Shown here: positions 17,201 through 26,007 of the stretch, in pieces | Position numbering within the stretch: position 1 is the stretch's first letter | Layout: the number at the start of each line of letters is the position of its first letter | From: Qingshengfaniella alkalisoli | GTDB lineage: Bacteria > Pseudomonadota > Alphaproteobacteria > Rhodobacterales > Rhodobacteraceae | Assembly (NCBI RefSeq): GCF_007855645.1 | Contig: NZ_CP042265.1 | Coordinates: 372,001-436,000, forward strand | DNA: 64,000 bases | Direction of reading: 5' to 3' | Position numbers and translations under genes: made by a program | The notes under the pieces: generated by a model | What the model was told of the DNA's origin: nothing | The model's database searches: none | What the model saw: the letters and a program-made list of their open reading frames with translations, nothing else

Positions 17201-20200
17201 GATGTCGATCACCCATTGCCCGGTCGTCGGGTCAAGATAGACCGCGCCCGGCGGGTCGCTGGAAATGGTTGCGCCGGACGGCAGGGAGATCGAGACAGTC
17301 ACGCTGCCTGAACGCGGATCGCCCTCCGCGTCAGGCGGCAGGTTGAACAGGTCGTTGAGCGTTTCGTAATCTCCCCCCGGCGTCAGCGTCGGCTTGAGGA
17401 CGATGCCTTCGTCCTCCAGCGTCGAGTCCGGTCCGACAAAGGTCAGGTCAGGCGCATCGATTGGAGAACAGTCGAGATCGTCGCCCTCCGGATCGGGCAG
17501 CACGACCACGGTAAAGGGTTGTTCCGTCACAGACCCGCCGGGCTGCGTATCGATTGCGTCTAGGTTTTCGGTGATGTTGTCACCGGTCAGCTCGATGATC
17601 TCCTGGTCGTTTTCATAGACGATACCGTAGAGCATCAGGTCATAGAACGTGACTTCGGACACGTCGGGAGCAAGGAAGGTAATCGAGCCAAGCTGCGATT
17701 CTGTAACCAGATAGGTCGAACCGGCGTCGTCGATCTGTTGCGCCCCGATCAGGAAAGCGCCTTCGGGTACACCGTCGATGATGAAGTAGAGCGTTTCCGA
17801 GCCGTCGAAGCCGTCTGCGTCCTGGATCTCGGTCATGACGCCGGTCAGGGGATCGGCGGTGTCGAAGATCGAATCGTCACGTGTGTCCGGCAATGCGGTT
17901 TGTAGAGTCGCGTCGCTCAGACGTTGGTCGAGCGCAAAGCCCGCGCCACCATAGTACCCGGCATAACCGTAAAGCTTTGTGAAGTCGTAGCCCGTCCCGC
18001 CAGTGAAATCGGCATTCACGTCGCCTTCGTCGATGGAACTGCCCGCAACGGTCGGATCGTCTTCCTGCGCGCCCAGATCGGCCGGGTCGGCGATACCTGT
18101 GACATCGATGGTGATCGTGCCAGTGTTGGTGACCAGTTCCGAATAGATTGGTTCGTTATCAGGCGGTACAGGGGGGTCGGTTGTCTCGTAGTAGGTGACT
18201 TCGACGTCGAGCGTCAGCGTCTCGTTGCTGTCCTGCCGCGGCAAGATCCACAGATTCTGAACTTGTTCCTCCGTCAGGATGTAGGAACCGTCAGCCTCCG
18301 GGACAATTTTGGTCCCGCCATTGCCGGGATCACCATCGTAGAAAATCGGGCCCTGATCCGCGAATTCATCGCCGTTGAGGATCGTCAGGGTGATCGGGTA
18401 CTGGATGGCTTCTGGCGAGCCGGGCGAATTGTTACTGTTATCGATCAGATTGCCATCGATCAGAACCTTGACGGCCGTGTCTTCAAAGGTTTCGGCGTTC
18501 TCTGACGGATCGCCGCCGTCTGTTGTCGGCTCGATATACAGGTCGACATTGAGCGATGTCACGCGTGTGCCGCCACCATCGGTTTCGGTGGTAACAATAT
18601 CGACGCTGCCAACGGCATTACCCGAGAAATGCTCCGGTATGTTGCGTAGTTCGATATCCTCCCACTGATTGCTCTCAAGACTCCAGACGTTGTAAATCAG
18701 GCCGGTCTCGGGGTCTGGTACCCGCCCGATTGTCGAAATCAGTGCCGGGACCATGGGACTGTCGGGATCATTGACGTCAGAGCGCACATATACGGTCATG
18801 AAGTTCGGCACATTCCGCAGCACTACGGCCGTAACCTGCTCGGATTCATCCGTGTCGTTCTTGATCGGATCAAGTGAAAACTGCCATGTGCCTTCGGCGG
18901 CGTCGATTTCACCTTCGACGCCATTTTCGGGCGGTGCGATATCCGCGAAGTTGTTGACAGGGTCCACATCGACGTCGAATTCCGCGCTGGCGGTGCCATC
19001 GTCCGTCAGTTCCGATCCGGCGGTGTTCGTCGTGTTATCGACCGTGGTGACTTCGACGGTCAGATCGGCGTCCCAGAAATCGCCGTCGGCGGTGAACCCG
19101 GTGTTCTCGGGATAATCCTCGCTGCGGTTGACGTCATAGTCTTCGTAAAGCGACGGGGTCAGCTGGAGGGCGCCGTCGAACGACGTCTCGTCACCGACAA
19201 ATGTCAATGTCAGAACACCGGTGCCGCTATCGTAATTCGCGATGTCCACCTTGTTCCACTGTTCATCACTGATCGCAGTCAACCCGTCGCGGGCGAAGAA
19301 CGCGTCGCGACTGACATCACCAGTGCCCGGATCGACATGCGCTGCAATCCACGCGGTCGGGATGTTGCTGATGACAACCGTGCCAAGCTGCTCCGAACCG
19401 TCATCGTCCGGCGTTGAGGCGGAGATGCCGACGAACAGTTGCACCTGCCCTGCGTCACTCGACCCGTCATCAGTGCTTTCCAGAAGGGTCAGGATATCGC
19501 TGATCGAGACAGTATTGTCCTTGACCGACGCATCGACGCTTGTCGGGCTATCCGATGCCACTTCGTTATCGTTCAAGACGAAGACGTTGGACTCCAGCTG
19601 TGCTTCGGCCACGGCAGCCACTGTGACGGTGGTGGTGAAGCTGCCATTCGACGAGTTGTCGGTGTCGTCGTTTTCAACATCGCCGGGATAGATGTCCGGA
19701 GTTGTCGTCTCGGTCCAGTCCAGCGTGCCCGAAATGTCGGCGACGCCACTGAAATGCTGCGGGAAGGACAGTTGCAGGCTTTCCAGTGCAGTGGTGAAAT
19801 CAGCGTCGGAAACCCCATCAGGTCGGGTAATCTGGTATGTAACCGTTTCGTTGCCGTTATCACTTGGCCCGTCAATGGTAATGAAACCTTCGTTCCCGGA
19901 CGGGACAATCAGTGCCATGTCATCGGTATTGGCCGGATCGAAATCATCCGAGGCCGTATCGACACCGATGGTTAAACCCATTGTCGTGATGACTTCAGAG
20001 CCGTCATTGTCGCTCAGCGCGATATCGGTGAAATTCAGCGAAACGTTGCGGCGCCCCTCGATATTTTCAGTGCTGTTGACCGCGTCGGCGGTGCCCGACG
20101 CCGGATCGATCACCGCGTCCACGTCCATATCGACGATGTCACTGGCCGTGTCGGTATCGGTGTCCGGGATGCTGTCGGCGTCGTCAACAGATGTGACGGT

Positions 20201-23200
20201 CGCGGTGATTTCACCGCCGTCGAGGAGCGTGGCAACGTCGCGGTCGTCGTTTTCCAGCGGGGTCAGGGTGATGCCCGCGCTGACGCTGGTCACACCGGCG
20301 GCCAGAATTATCGTGATCGTCGTGCCGGACAGCGTGGCCGAAGCTATGTCCGTCGTGCTTGTGAGCAGGCCCGACACATCACCATCGGCCCCTGCCCAGC
20401 CTTCAGGGATGTTTTCGATGACGATCTGGGTGAGGGATTCCGAGCCGTCCTGATCCGGGGTAGAGGCGTCGAAGGTCAGCACGAAGCTGTTGTCTTCCTT
20501 GACGATGAAATTATCGACATCTGCGTCGCCATTGTCGATCTCGGTCACGGCGGGGTTGTCGGCCACGGACAGCTCGATCACGGGTTCCGCATCGGGCGTG
20601 ATATCGACGTTGAAGCTGGCTGAAGCCGGATCGCCTTCGTCCGAGACCGCATCGACAGTGACAACAATGCGACCGGAGAAATGGGTCGGCAGTGTTTCGA
20701 TGGCCAGTTGGTTCAGAAGGGCAATGTCCGCGGCCGTTCCGGTGAATTCGATGGTGTTGTTGGCGGGATCAAGCGTGTAGGTGTTGGTCCCATCCGACAG
20801 GATCGTGTCGCCATTCGTCGGCAACCCGTCAAAGGTCAGCGTGACGGTCTGCAGCGTTTCTGACCCATCGATATCGACAACAGCAACGTCGATATTGAGC
20901 GGTATCGTCTGGCCGTCGCCATCGGGCGGATCGGTCACATAGTCCTCGACCTGCGTGATGTCTTCGGTCGTTATCGCGATGTCGGCTTCGGGCGTGACCG
21001 TGATGGCGAAGTTCGATGTGGTCTGGCCGTCTTCGGGCGTATCGGTGTCCCAATCCTGATCTTCGTCGGTAATGAAGGTCACCGTACCCGTGATATCCGT
21101 ATCCCCGGTCGAGAAATCATCCGGCAGCCGGATGACCATCTGGTTGTATTCTTCCAGGGTAAAGTCACGGGTGCCGTTGGTGATCGGCTCGAAGGTGACT
21201 GCATTGTCGAGCGACAGCATAGCGCCATCCGGCAGACCCGATACGTCGATACGCACGATTTCTATGGATTCCGATCCGTCTGCGTCGCTCGGTTCGGGTG
21301 CTTCAAGCGATTCCGCGATTTTGAACTGGATCGGCGCCGTCGTGGTGTCGTCGCTGTCATCTACATCCGGCGGGTCATTCTCGGCCAGTTCACGGGTGAA
21401 ATCGTCAATCTCCGGCAGATCGCCTTCGGCGGTCAGCGATATAGTCAACGTACCTGTATCGGTGTTGGTGGTCTCGTCGCCTTCATCCGTGGTCGCGGTG
21501 ATGGTGATGGAAGGCAGCGGATCGGCGGCCGGGCTTTCAGTGGAATAGTCCGTAGGCAGCTCGATGGTGAGGTCCTGGTAATCTGCGAGCGAAATGCCGG
21601 TCAGCCCGCCGGCAGGCAGAGCCGCGAAATCGCCTTCCACGGGCGTGCCCGTCGTGATCGCATAGCGCGTGCCATCCGGAAAATCGTTGAAGGTCAGGTC
21701 GATGGAGACGATGGATTCCGAGCCGTCGATATCCGTCGCTTCGGGCAACACGCCGCCGGAGCCGGTATCACTGGGCTTGAACGTCACCGGCGCGTCGGTT
21801 TCGGCAAGCGCTATCGTGCCGTCTTCGACCAGCGGGTCGCCTTCGTCGTGGATCGTGATGGTGAAAGTGCTGTCCGCCTCGACATTGGGCTCGCCCGTAT
21901 TCGGGTTGATGACCAGGTGGACGTCGGCGGTGAATTCGCCGGGTGGAGGATTGACCGTGCTGTCCGTGGAAAAATCCTGCGGGAAGGTCAAGGTGACATC
22001 CCCCGGCGCGATGGCATCACCCGGATAATTGTACGTGAAGGTGTAAAGGCCATCGCCATCTGGGCCGCTGATCGCATCCGGTCCGACGTTCGTTGTGGTA
22101 CCCGCCGGAAGGCCCGGAATGGTAACCGTGGCGCTTTCTACCGTTTCGTTGGAATCCGGATCGGTAAACTGCAGATAATCGGAGAACAGGATCTCCAGCG
22201 GCGCGTCGGTTTCGGTCGTCACCACATCACCAACAACCATGGCATCCGGTGTCGGTTCGATCCGGAGGGTTTGATTGGTAACCTCCTGACCTTCCAGGGT
22301 CGTGACGGTGATGGTGCTTTCAACCGTGCCGTTCACATCCGGGGCAAAATCCATCACCAGCCAGTTCGCCTCGTCGACAGTCCCCGTCCAGGTGAGGGTC
22401 GCCGGATCATAACTGTCGGTGACGTCTGCTCCGTTGCTGCTGAAGGTGGTTCCATCCGGCAAGGCACGCGAAAAGGCAATTGTCACGACGGCGGAAAAAT
22501 CGCTGCCCGGAACATCGGTTTCCGAACCGTCAATATCGCCGATTACGATTTCTATGCCGGTGTTCCCGGCCGCGATGTCGTCCGCCGTCACGGCGAATTG
22601 ACCCAGCCTGATGGTCGTCCCGTCCTGACTTAGCGGACCGCCATCCTCAGGAACCTCGATCTGTTCGGGCGCGGCCAGGTCGATGTCCTCTTCAAACTCG
22701 ATGACCAGTTCACGCGACTTCTGTTCGAGACCATCGGTGGAGCTGGCGAAGGGATCGATGGTGCTGTCGGGCTCTTCCGCGCCGCGCGCCGTGAGAGTAA
22801 AGTTGAGTGGCAGCGATTTGTCACCATTCGTCAGGTCAGACCGGTTGGCCGTCGAGAAATCCGGCGGCACGGCGAAGCTGATCGCGTTATAGGCCTCGAT
22901 CACGTCCCCGCCGATTGCGTCGGCATTGAGCGTGATGGTCATCGTCACGGAGCCGTCGGCGGCAACTTCAAAGACGACCTCGGCGTTCGGGTCCACAGCA
23001 AGCGACAGGTAGCTTCCGTCAATGGGGTCTGCGAGCGGGTCGCCGTTTTCATCCGTCGCGGGCAGACCTTCGACGACCAGGATCAGTTCAGACAGGGGTT
23101 CCGACCCGTCGATATCGGTTTCCCGGGGTGCCAGCAGATCCGAGGGCAGGATGGGATAGGCGCTTCCGTCTTGTTGCTGATCCTCGACCAGATTGTCGTA

Positions 23201-25339
23201 GGGCATGCTGTCGTCAATCGCGACATCGCCCTCGGAATTGATGGTCAGGGAAAACGGGATGTCCTGGCCACCGGTTTCATCTTCGTTCGACGTAGCGCTG
23301 ATCGCGCCGGTGATCGGGCCATTGGCGAAACCGTCGCTGCGGTTTTCGGTCGAGAAGTCTTTCGGGAACACCAACCGCAGGGCGTTATACTGCGCACCGG
23401 TGCCGGAGAACACCAGCGTCCCGGATGCAGCATCATAGGTGATCGTGGAATCCGGCACGCCCAACCACATGATGCCCGGCGAATCGACCACTGCCGACGG
23501 TACACCTTCAAGCGTCAGCGTGACGTTCTCGAGCACCTCATGCGGCTCGCCGGGGTCGAAATCGCTGATCGCCACATTCCAGACGGCAGACGGGTTGACG
23601 ATGATCGGCGCATCGGTTTCCGTGCGCGTCACGTCATTCACGTCGAAGTCGATATCGCCTGTGGGCGCGACTTCGATGGTCTGGGTGGTCTCGGTTTCAC
23701 CTTCGGGGCTGATTGCCCGGATGGTTGATGTAATGGTGCCGGAATAGTCGCCCGGCAGAGTCATCTCCAAGGCCCGAGCCTCTTCCATGGACCCTGTCCA
23801 GACACCCGTATCCGGATCATAGGTGCCGCCATTGAAGGCCATGCCCGGAGGCGCGTCCTGATACGTGATCTCGACATAAGTGCTGTCTTCGGATCCGTCA
23901 TCATCGGTGGCCTGCACTTCGATACCAAGGTCGAGACGCACACCGGACCCGTCACCGTCGAAGCTGTCTTCCGCGCTTTCCAGAACCGCCGGTGCAGACA
24001 GGTCGACGTCCAGCTCATAGGCCAGTGCAACATCGAAATCGCCGGATATGACGCCATCTTCGTTTGTCGTGGCAGAAACGGAACCTGTCAGCGTGCTGGG
24101 CGGGTTCTGGGTCGAGAAGTCGGTGGGCAAGCGGACAACGATGTCTTCATATTCTGCCAGCGATCCGGAAAAATTGATGCTGCCATTCACATCGACATAG
24201 GTGGTGCCTCCATCATACGACACCTGCGTTCCGGGCGGCAGGTCAGACATCGAGAATGTAACGCCCGTGATGTGTTCGGACCCGTCGATATCGGTGGCAG
24301 CGGGCTGGAGCGCGTCAGAGGGGCGGAAATCAACCGGCGCGTCGGTTTCTGCCAGCGCCAGCGCGCCCGGACCTTCAAGCGTGATGTCGTCTTCCTGACG
24401 CACTTCGACTGTCAGCGGGACAGTGACATTGTCACCGAGGATGCTGGTGGCGGTGATGGTGCCGTCAAGGATACCTGTAGGTGCGTCGATCCGGCTTTGC
24501 GTTGAGAAGTCGGTCGGAAAGGTTATGACCAGCGCCTCGAATTCGGAATAAGATCCGGAAAAGGTAAAGGTCAGCGTCCCATCGGGCTGCGGCGTCAGTT
24601 CTCCTGCGCTTGCCGAAGCGCCCTCGGGCAAGCCATTGAGTTCGACAGTGAATGTCGCAAACTCTTCTGCAACGGCCCCCGCCTCTGCCGTAACAGTGTA
24701 ATAATCCGCCAGACGGAAACTTACTTCCGCATCGGTTTCGTCAAGAATGACCAGGGCCTCACCGTCCGGATAAAGCGGGTCTATGTGGATGTTTGCCGGA
24801 CCTGCGCGGCTGCCATGGAGTTCCCACTCGTCGCGCCACGGAAACACATATTCGGTCGGCGGCAACAGCGGGTGCCACGGAATGCCCACGAGGGGATCAT
24901 TGACGAAAACCTGCTGCTCCGCCCCGCTGGACATCGATGCATCCGGGCCAGCGATCGAGTTGGGAACCTCGACAGCCTCGACATCGCCTATCTCGTTCCA
25001 TTCGCTTTCGGGCGTCGCATAGTCGGTTGCGCGCGGCGAAGGAACGGTCACCTGCGTGTCTTCGAGTCTTAGCTGAATGTTGCGTTCGGCCGCACCAAGA
25101 AGGACATAAACGGAATAATCAGGCTGGATCAGGGCGATATGACCATCGACCAGTACGGGTCGCGAATAATCGATATCCGCGGGCAGTACGATCTGACCAG
25201 ACTGGTTAGGAGATAGCAAAACGAGGCCGCCAATGTCCCGTCCCGCAGATTCCGCTTCGATCAGGGCTTTCAATTCGTCCCGAGTGGTTTGCGCGGATAC
25301 CGAATCGATGTCGGCAACATCTTCGATTGTCGTGGTCAT
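14225..25339 (-). CDS. giant repeat adhesin with RTX C-terminus, type I secretion substrate
   Basis: Predicted secreted or cell-surface protein of 3704 residues, strongly acidic, with only two cysteines seen. Residues 1 to about 200 are a unique N-terminal region. Most of the rest is a tandem array of repeats of about 125-150 residues; each starts near a DGSE motif (for example TDIDGSEHITGV; 13 strict copies counted, several degenerate ones such as DPGE or DESE) followed 45-60 residues later by a LPxDFST-like motif. This resembles the T1SS-143 class of repeats. About residues 3545-3704 hold RTX calcium-binding nonapeptides (GGAGNDTIIGSAYADTLTGG) and a typical uncleaved C-terminal secretion signal. 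ATG at 25339 follows GAGGGAAGGG. The convergent TolC/ABC/HlyD operon is the likely dedicated exporter. No LapG-type TAAG/PAAG cleavage site was seen near the N-terminus. Confidence 0.93.
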   Translation of the reverse strand: MTTTIEDVADIDSVSAQTTRDELKALIEAESAGRDIGGLVLLSPNQSGQIVLPADIDYSRPVLVDGHIALIQPDYSVYVLLGAAERNIQLRLEDTQVTVPSPRATDYATPESEWNEIGDVEAVEVPNSIAGPDASMSSGAEQQVFVNDPLVGIPWHPLLPPTEYVFPWRDEWELHGSRAGPANIHIDPLYPDGEALVILDETDAEVSFRLADYYTVTAEAGAVAEEFATFTVELNGLPEGASASAGELTPQPDGTLTFTFSGSYSEFEALVITFPTDFSTQSRIDAPTGILDGTITATSILGDNVTVPLTVEVRQEDDITLEGPGALALAETDAPVDFRPSDALQPAATDIDGSEHITGVTFSMSDLPPGTQVSYDGGTTYVDVNGSINFSGSLAEYEDIVVRLPTDFSTQNPPSTLTGSVSATTNEDGVISGDFDVALAYELDVDLSAPAVLESAEDSFDGDGSGVRLDLGIEVQATDDDGSEDSTYVEITYQDAPPGMAFNGGTYDPDTGVWTGSMEEARALEMTLPGDYSGTITSTIRAISPEGETETTQTIEVAPTGDIDFDVNDVTRTETDAPIIVNPSAVWNVAISDFDPGEPHEVLENVTLTLEGVPSAVVDSPGIMWLGVPDSTITYDAASGTLVFSGTGAQYNALRLVFPKDFSTENRSDGFANGPITGAISATSNEDETGGQDIPFSLTINSEGDVAIDDSMPYDNLVEDQQQDGSAYPILPSDLLAPRETDIDGSEPLSELILVVEGLPATDENGDPLADPIDGSYLSLAVDPNAEVVFEVAADGSVTMTITLNADAIGGDVIEAYNAISFAVPPDFSTANRSDLTNGDKSLPLNFTLTARGAEEPDSTIDPFASSTDGLEQKSRELVIEFEEDIDLAAPEQIEVPEDGGPLSQDGTTIRLGQFAVTADDIAAGNTGIEIVIGDIDGSETDVPGSDFSAVVTIAFSRALPDGTTFSSNGADVTDSYDPATLTWTGTVDEANWLVMDFAPDVNGTVESTITVTTLEGQEVTNQTLRIEPTPDAMVVGDVVTTETDAPLEILFSDYLQFTDPDSNETVESATVTIPGLPAGTTTNVGPDAISGPDGDGLYTFTYNYPGDAIAPGDVTLTFPQDFSTDSTVNPPPGEFTADVHLVINPNTGEPNVEADSTFTITIHDEGDPLVEDGTIALAETDAPVTFKPSDTGSGGVLPEATDIDGSESIVSIDLTFNDFPDGTRYAITTGTPVEGDFAALPAGGLTGISLADYQDLTIELPTDYSTESPAADPLPSITITATTDEGDETTNTDTGTLTISLTAEGDLPEIDDFTRELAENDPPDVDDSDDTTTAPIQFKIAESLEAPEPSDADGSESIEIVRIDVSGLPDGAMLSLDNAVTFEPITNGTRDFTLEEYNQMVIRLPDDFSTGDTDITGTVTFITDEDQDWDTDTPEDGQTTSNFAITVTPEADIAITTEDITQVEDYVTDPPDGDGQTIPLNIDVAVVDIDGSETLQTVTLTFDGLPTNGDTILSDGTNTYTLDPANNTIEFTGTAADIALLNQLAIETLPTHFSGRIVVTVDAVSDEGDPASASFNVDITPDAEPVIELSVADNPAVTEIDNGDADVDNFIVKEDNSFVLTFDASTPDQDGSESLTQIVIENIPEGWAGADGDVSGLLTSTTDIASATLSGTTITIILAAGVTSVSAGITLTPLENDDRDVATLLDGGEITATVTSVDDADSIPDTDTDTASDIVDMDVDAVIDPASGTADAVNSTENIEGRRNVSLNFTDIALSDNDGSEVITTMGLTIGVDTASDDFDPANTDDMALIVPSGNEGFITIDGPSDNGNETVTYQITRPDGVSDADFTTALESLQLSFPQHFSGVADISGTLDWTETTTPDIYPGDVENDDTDNSSNGSFTTTVTVAAVAEAQLESNVFVLNDNEVASDSPTSVDASVKDNTVSISDILTLLESTDDGSSDAGQVQLFVGISASTPDDDGSEQLGTVVISNIPTAWIAAHVDPGTGDVSRDAFFARDGLTAISDEQWNKVDIANYDSGTGVLTLTFVGDETSFDGALQLTPSLYEDYDVNRSEDYPENTGFTADGDFWDADLTVEVTTVDNTTNTAGSELTDDGTASAEFDVDVDPVNNFADIAPPENGVEGEIDAAEGTWQFSLDPIKNDTDESEQVTAVVLRNVPNFMTVYVRSDVNDPDSPMVPALISTIGRVPDPETGLIYNVWSLESNQWEDIELRNIPEHFSGNAVGSVDIVTTETDGGGTRVTSLNVDLYIEPTTDGGDPSENAETFEDTAVKVLIDGNLIDNSNNSPGSPEAIQYPITLTILNGDEFADQGPIFYDGDPGNGGTKIVPEADGSYILTEEQVQNLWILPRQDSNETLTLDVEVTYYETTDPPVPPDNEPIYSELVTNTGTITIDVTGIADPADLGAQEDDPTVAGSSIDEGDVNADFTGGTGYDFTKLYGYAGYYGGAGFALDQRLSDATLQTALPDTRDDSIFDTADPLTGVMTEIQDADGFDGSETLYFIIDGVPEGAFLIGAQQIDDAGSTYLVTESQLGSITFLAPDVSEVTFYDLMLYGIVYENDQEIIELTGDNITENLDAIDTQPGGSVTEQPFTVVVLPDPEGDDLDCSPIDAPDLTFVGPDSTLEDEGIVLKPTLTPGGDYETLNDLFNLPPDAEGDPRSGSVTVSISLPSGATISSDPPGAVYLDPTTGQWVIDIAKLGVDPSDPTTTLGTITITPPPHQSSPANPFNPADTIGPNDTYDSLNDIQFSMTVNNVGCGTITTTPSSFDINIIPVADGPVITFSGDNTVKEDTEYDLGLALDNSVMDVAGGMDGGEILIGDVTITISSEAGGGTLFLADGTEVIADSTDATSSTFTVSPDDLAGLKLLPPENFGGDYMTIEVTATTEDINGDTASNTASKQIYVDAVADIPTVVIDDSQGDPDTGLPYIEVSNGTPLLQIIEDIPFNTFPAVQIFSPDQDGSEAVSITINMQDNYDQGLRLVGPSGSGFVDNGDGTYTISESAFEDVSIYLLPEHARTPDEINTGIPDQFELTLSIQSLETDFINGLEDQSDNTADFEQDFVIRVRPDADVPTLTAFEATPDTGVEDDPDGVILTLSGTTPDPHEEMRFEITLPAEGGTIYLDGVALTPDGDGVVTIPSSGTGGPGVFFTPIGTVTYVPPEDFGGDVSLSAVAVSIDSTAPESLYLDEEPSEPVQLDLTITPTADLEFSVDNDAVALTETDDALVYTPSNDITVDVTDTDGSEVAEVTYTLTGVPDGTTWTSDAGSGTATGGTLTYTGTGDDFETLTITFPADFATNDTPISGTVDVTTNEGGTGSGSFTIDIEGELDVEVTLAQDPIVVTNAPGREVVEFGIDAAIVPTDTNEWETLEEVVIDFSQALPAGTTAPEGGTLNDERTQLTLQRNGMDPVAFAAMVAALSVSIPLDLAEDFTATITVTTNHGEATPVPVEVQFVDPVEGFSTFAMASPAAASTLPEGEPATMSFTVDEQPEPEDPAPADDEVQVLDVQQDDASQTPRTEITRDADDPTIARGTEGDDVVIVDNSDSFDGIEMFELLGGDDLIDLSVADRGFAVDGGAGNDTIIGSAYADTLTGGEGADTFVVAGLTMTDVITDYEGPDSEGGGDKIDLSALVQLAEDGDLSDHVGYDNGSGSLNVDGDEVAQVASVDGGFADQVQVIFEDASGQQASAIV

Positions 25340-26007
25340 GGCACCCTTCCCTCAGGGTTAGCAAAGTCTTAAGCGACACATCATGCAAGGAAAACTTCAC
25401 TCTATTCACGACGCTACGTCAAGGTGTGCCGGCAGGCGCGAAGAACATGGCAGGCACCCGATTTGGCCGCCCGGAACCGCAGAACAGAGCCGCTGGGTCG
25501 AACGGGTTCCGTCCTCGCTGCGCTTGTGTCACGATCCGGTCATCACACGTCCTCTGACCGCTCACAGCCAGATTCCTCTGCGGGCCAAGCGCCAAATGGC
25601 GCGGACTGATCGGCAAAAAATCGCCCATGGTGTCGCGTAGGCGACATTCCGCCCGGACTGTATGAGTTATGTATCAATCAGGTATTGTTTAAGGTGATTT
25701 GAGTACCAACATCAACGAGAGGTTCAGAATTCTGAACCTCTCGATTTCGGTTCAGCAATCGACCGAGTTCTGACCACTTGATCAAGAACAACAGCATCCC
25801 AGCACGTCTGCTCTCGGACGTCACTGGATATTGACCCGGCTTCACATCCGCAAACAGAATAGGCACCCCCCATCATTTTGACGGCATCGCGCGTCCTGTC
25901 CGGCCAGTTTCTGCTTAACCAGCACCAGAACTGAAGGAAGGTTTGCGTCCCTGCGCGTTGGGTCAAATACAGGGTCCAAGGGCAACCCAGTTCAGCGCGG
26001 AGCATCC
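25340..26007. other. 668-bp intergenic region with a long perfect palindrome
   Basis: It separates the divergent giant adhesin and ExoL-like genes and presumably contains both promoters. Short frames on both strands have no recognisable product. The one clear structure is the 28-bp palindrome at 25716-25743, listed separately. Confidence 0.55.
25716..25743. promoter_or_regulatory. 28-bp perfect palindrome
   Basis: The half-site CGAGAGGTTCAGAA (25716-25729) is followed directly by its exact reverse complement (25730-25743). As RNA it would form a 12-bp stem with an AATT loop. No T-tract follows on either strand, so it is not a classical intrinsic terminator. Its position between the divergent adhesin and exopolysaccharide genes suggests an operator or a bidirectional attenuator/terminator. 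Confidence 0.55.

Noticed and set aside
24900-25339. LapG-type cleavage site at the N-terminus of the giant adhesin
   Set aside because: The only close string is LGAAERN, which lacks the T/P-AAG pattern.
25678-25866. 62-residue minus-strand small open frame
   Set aside because: It crosses the 28-bp palindrome, has no ribosome binding site and no recognisable sequence.
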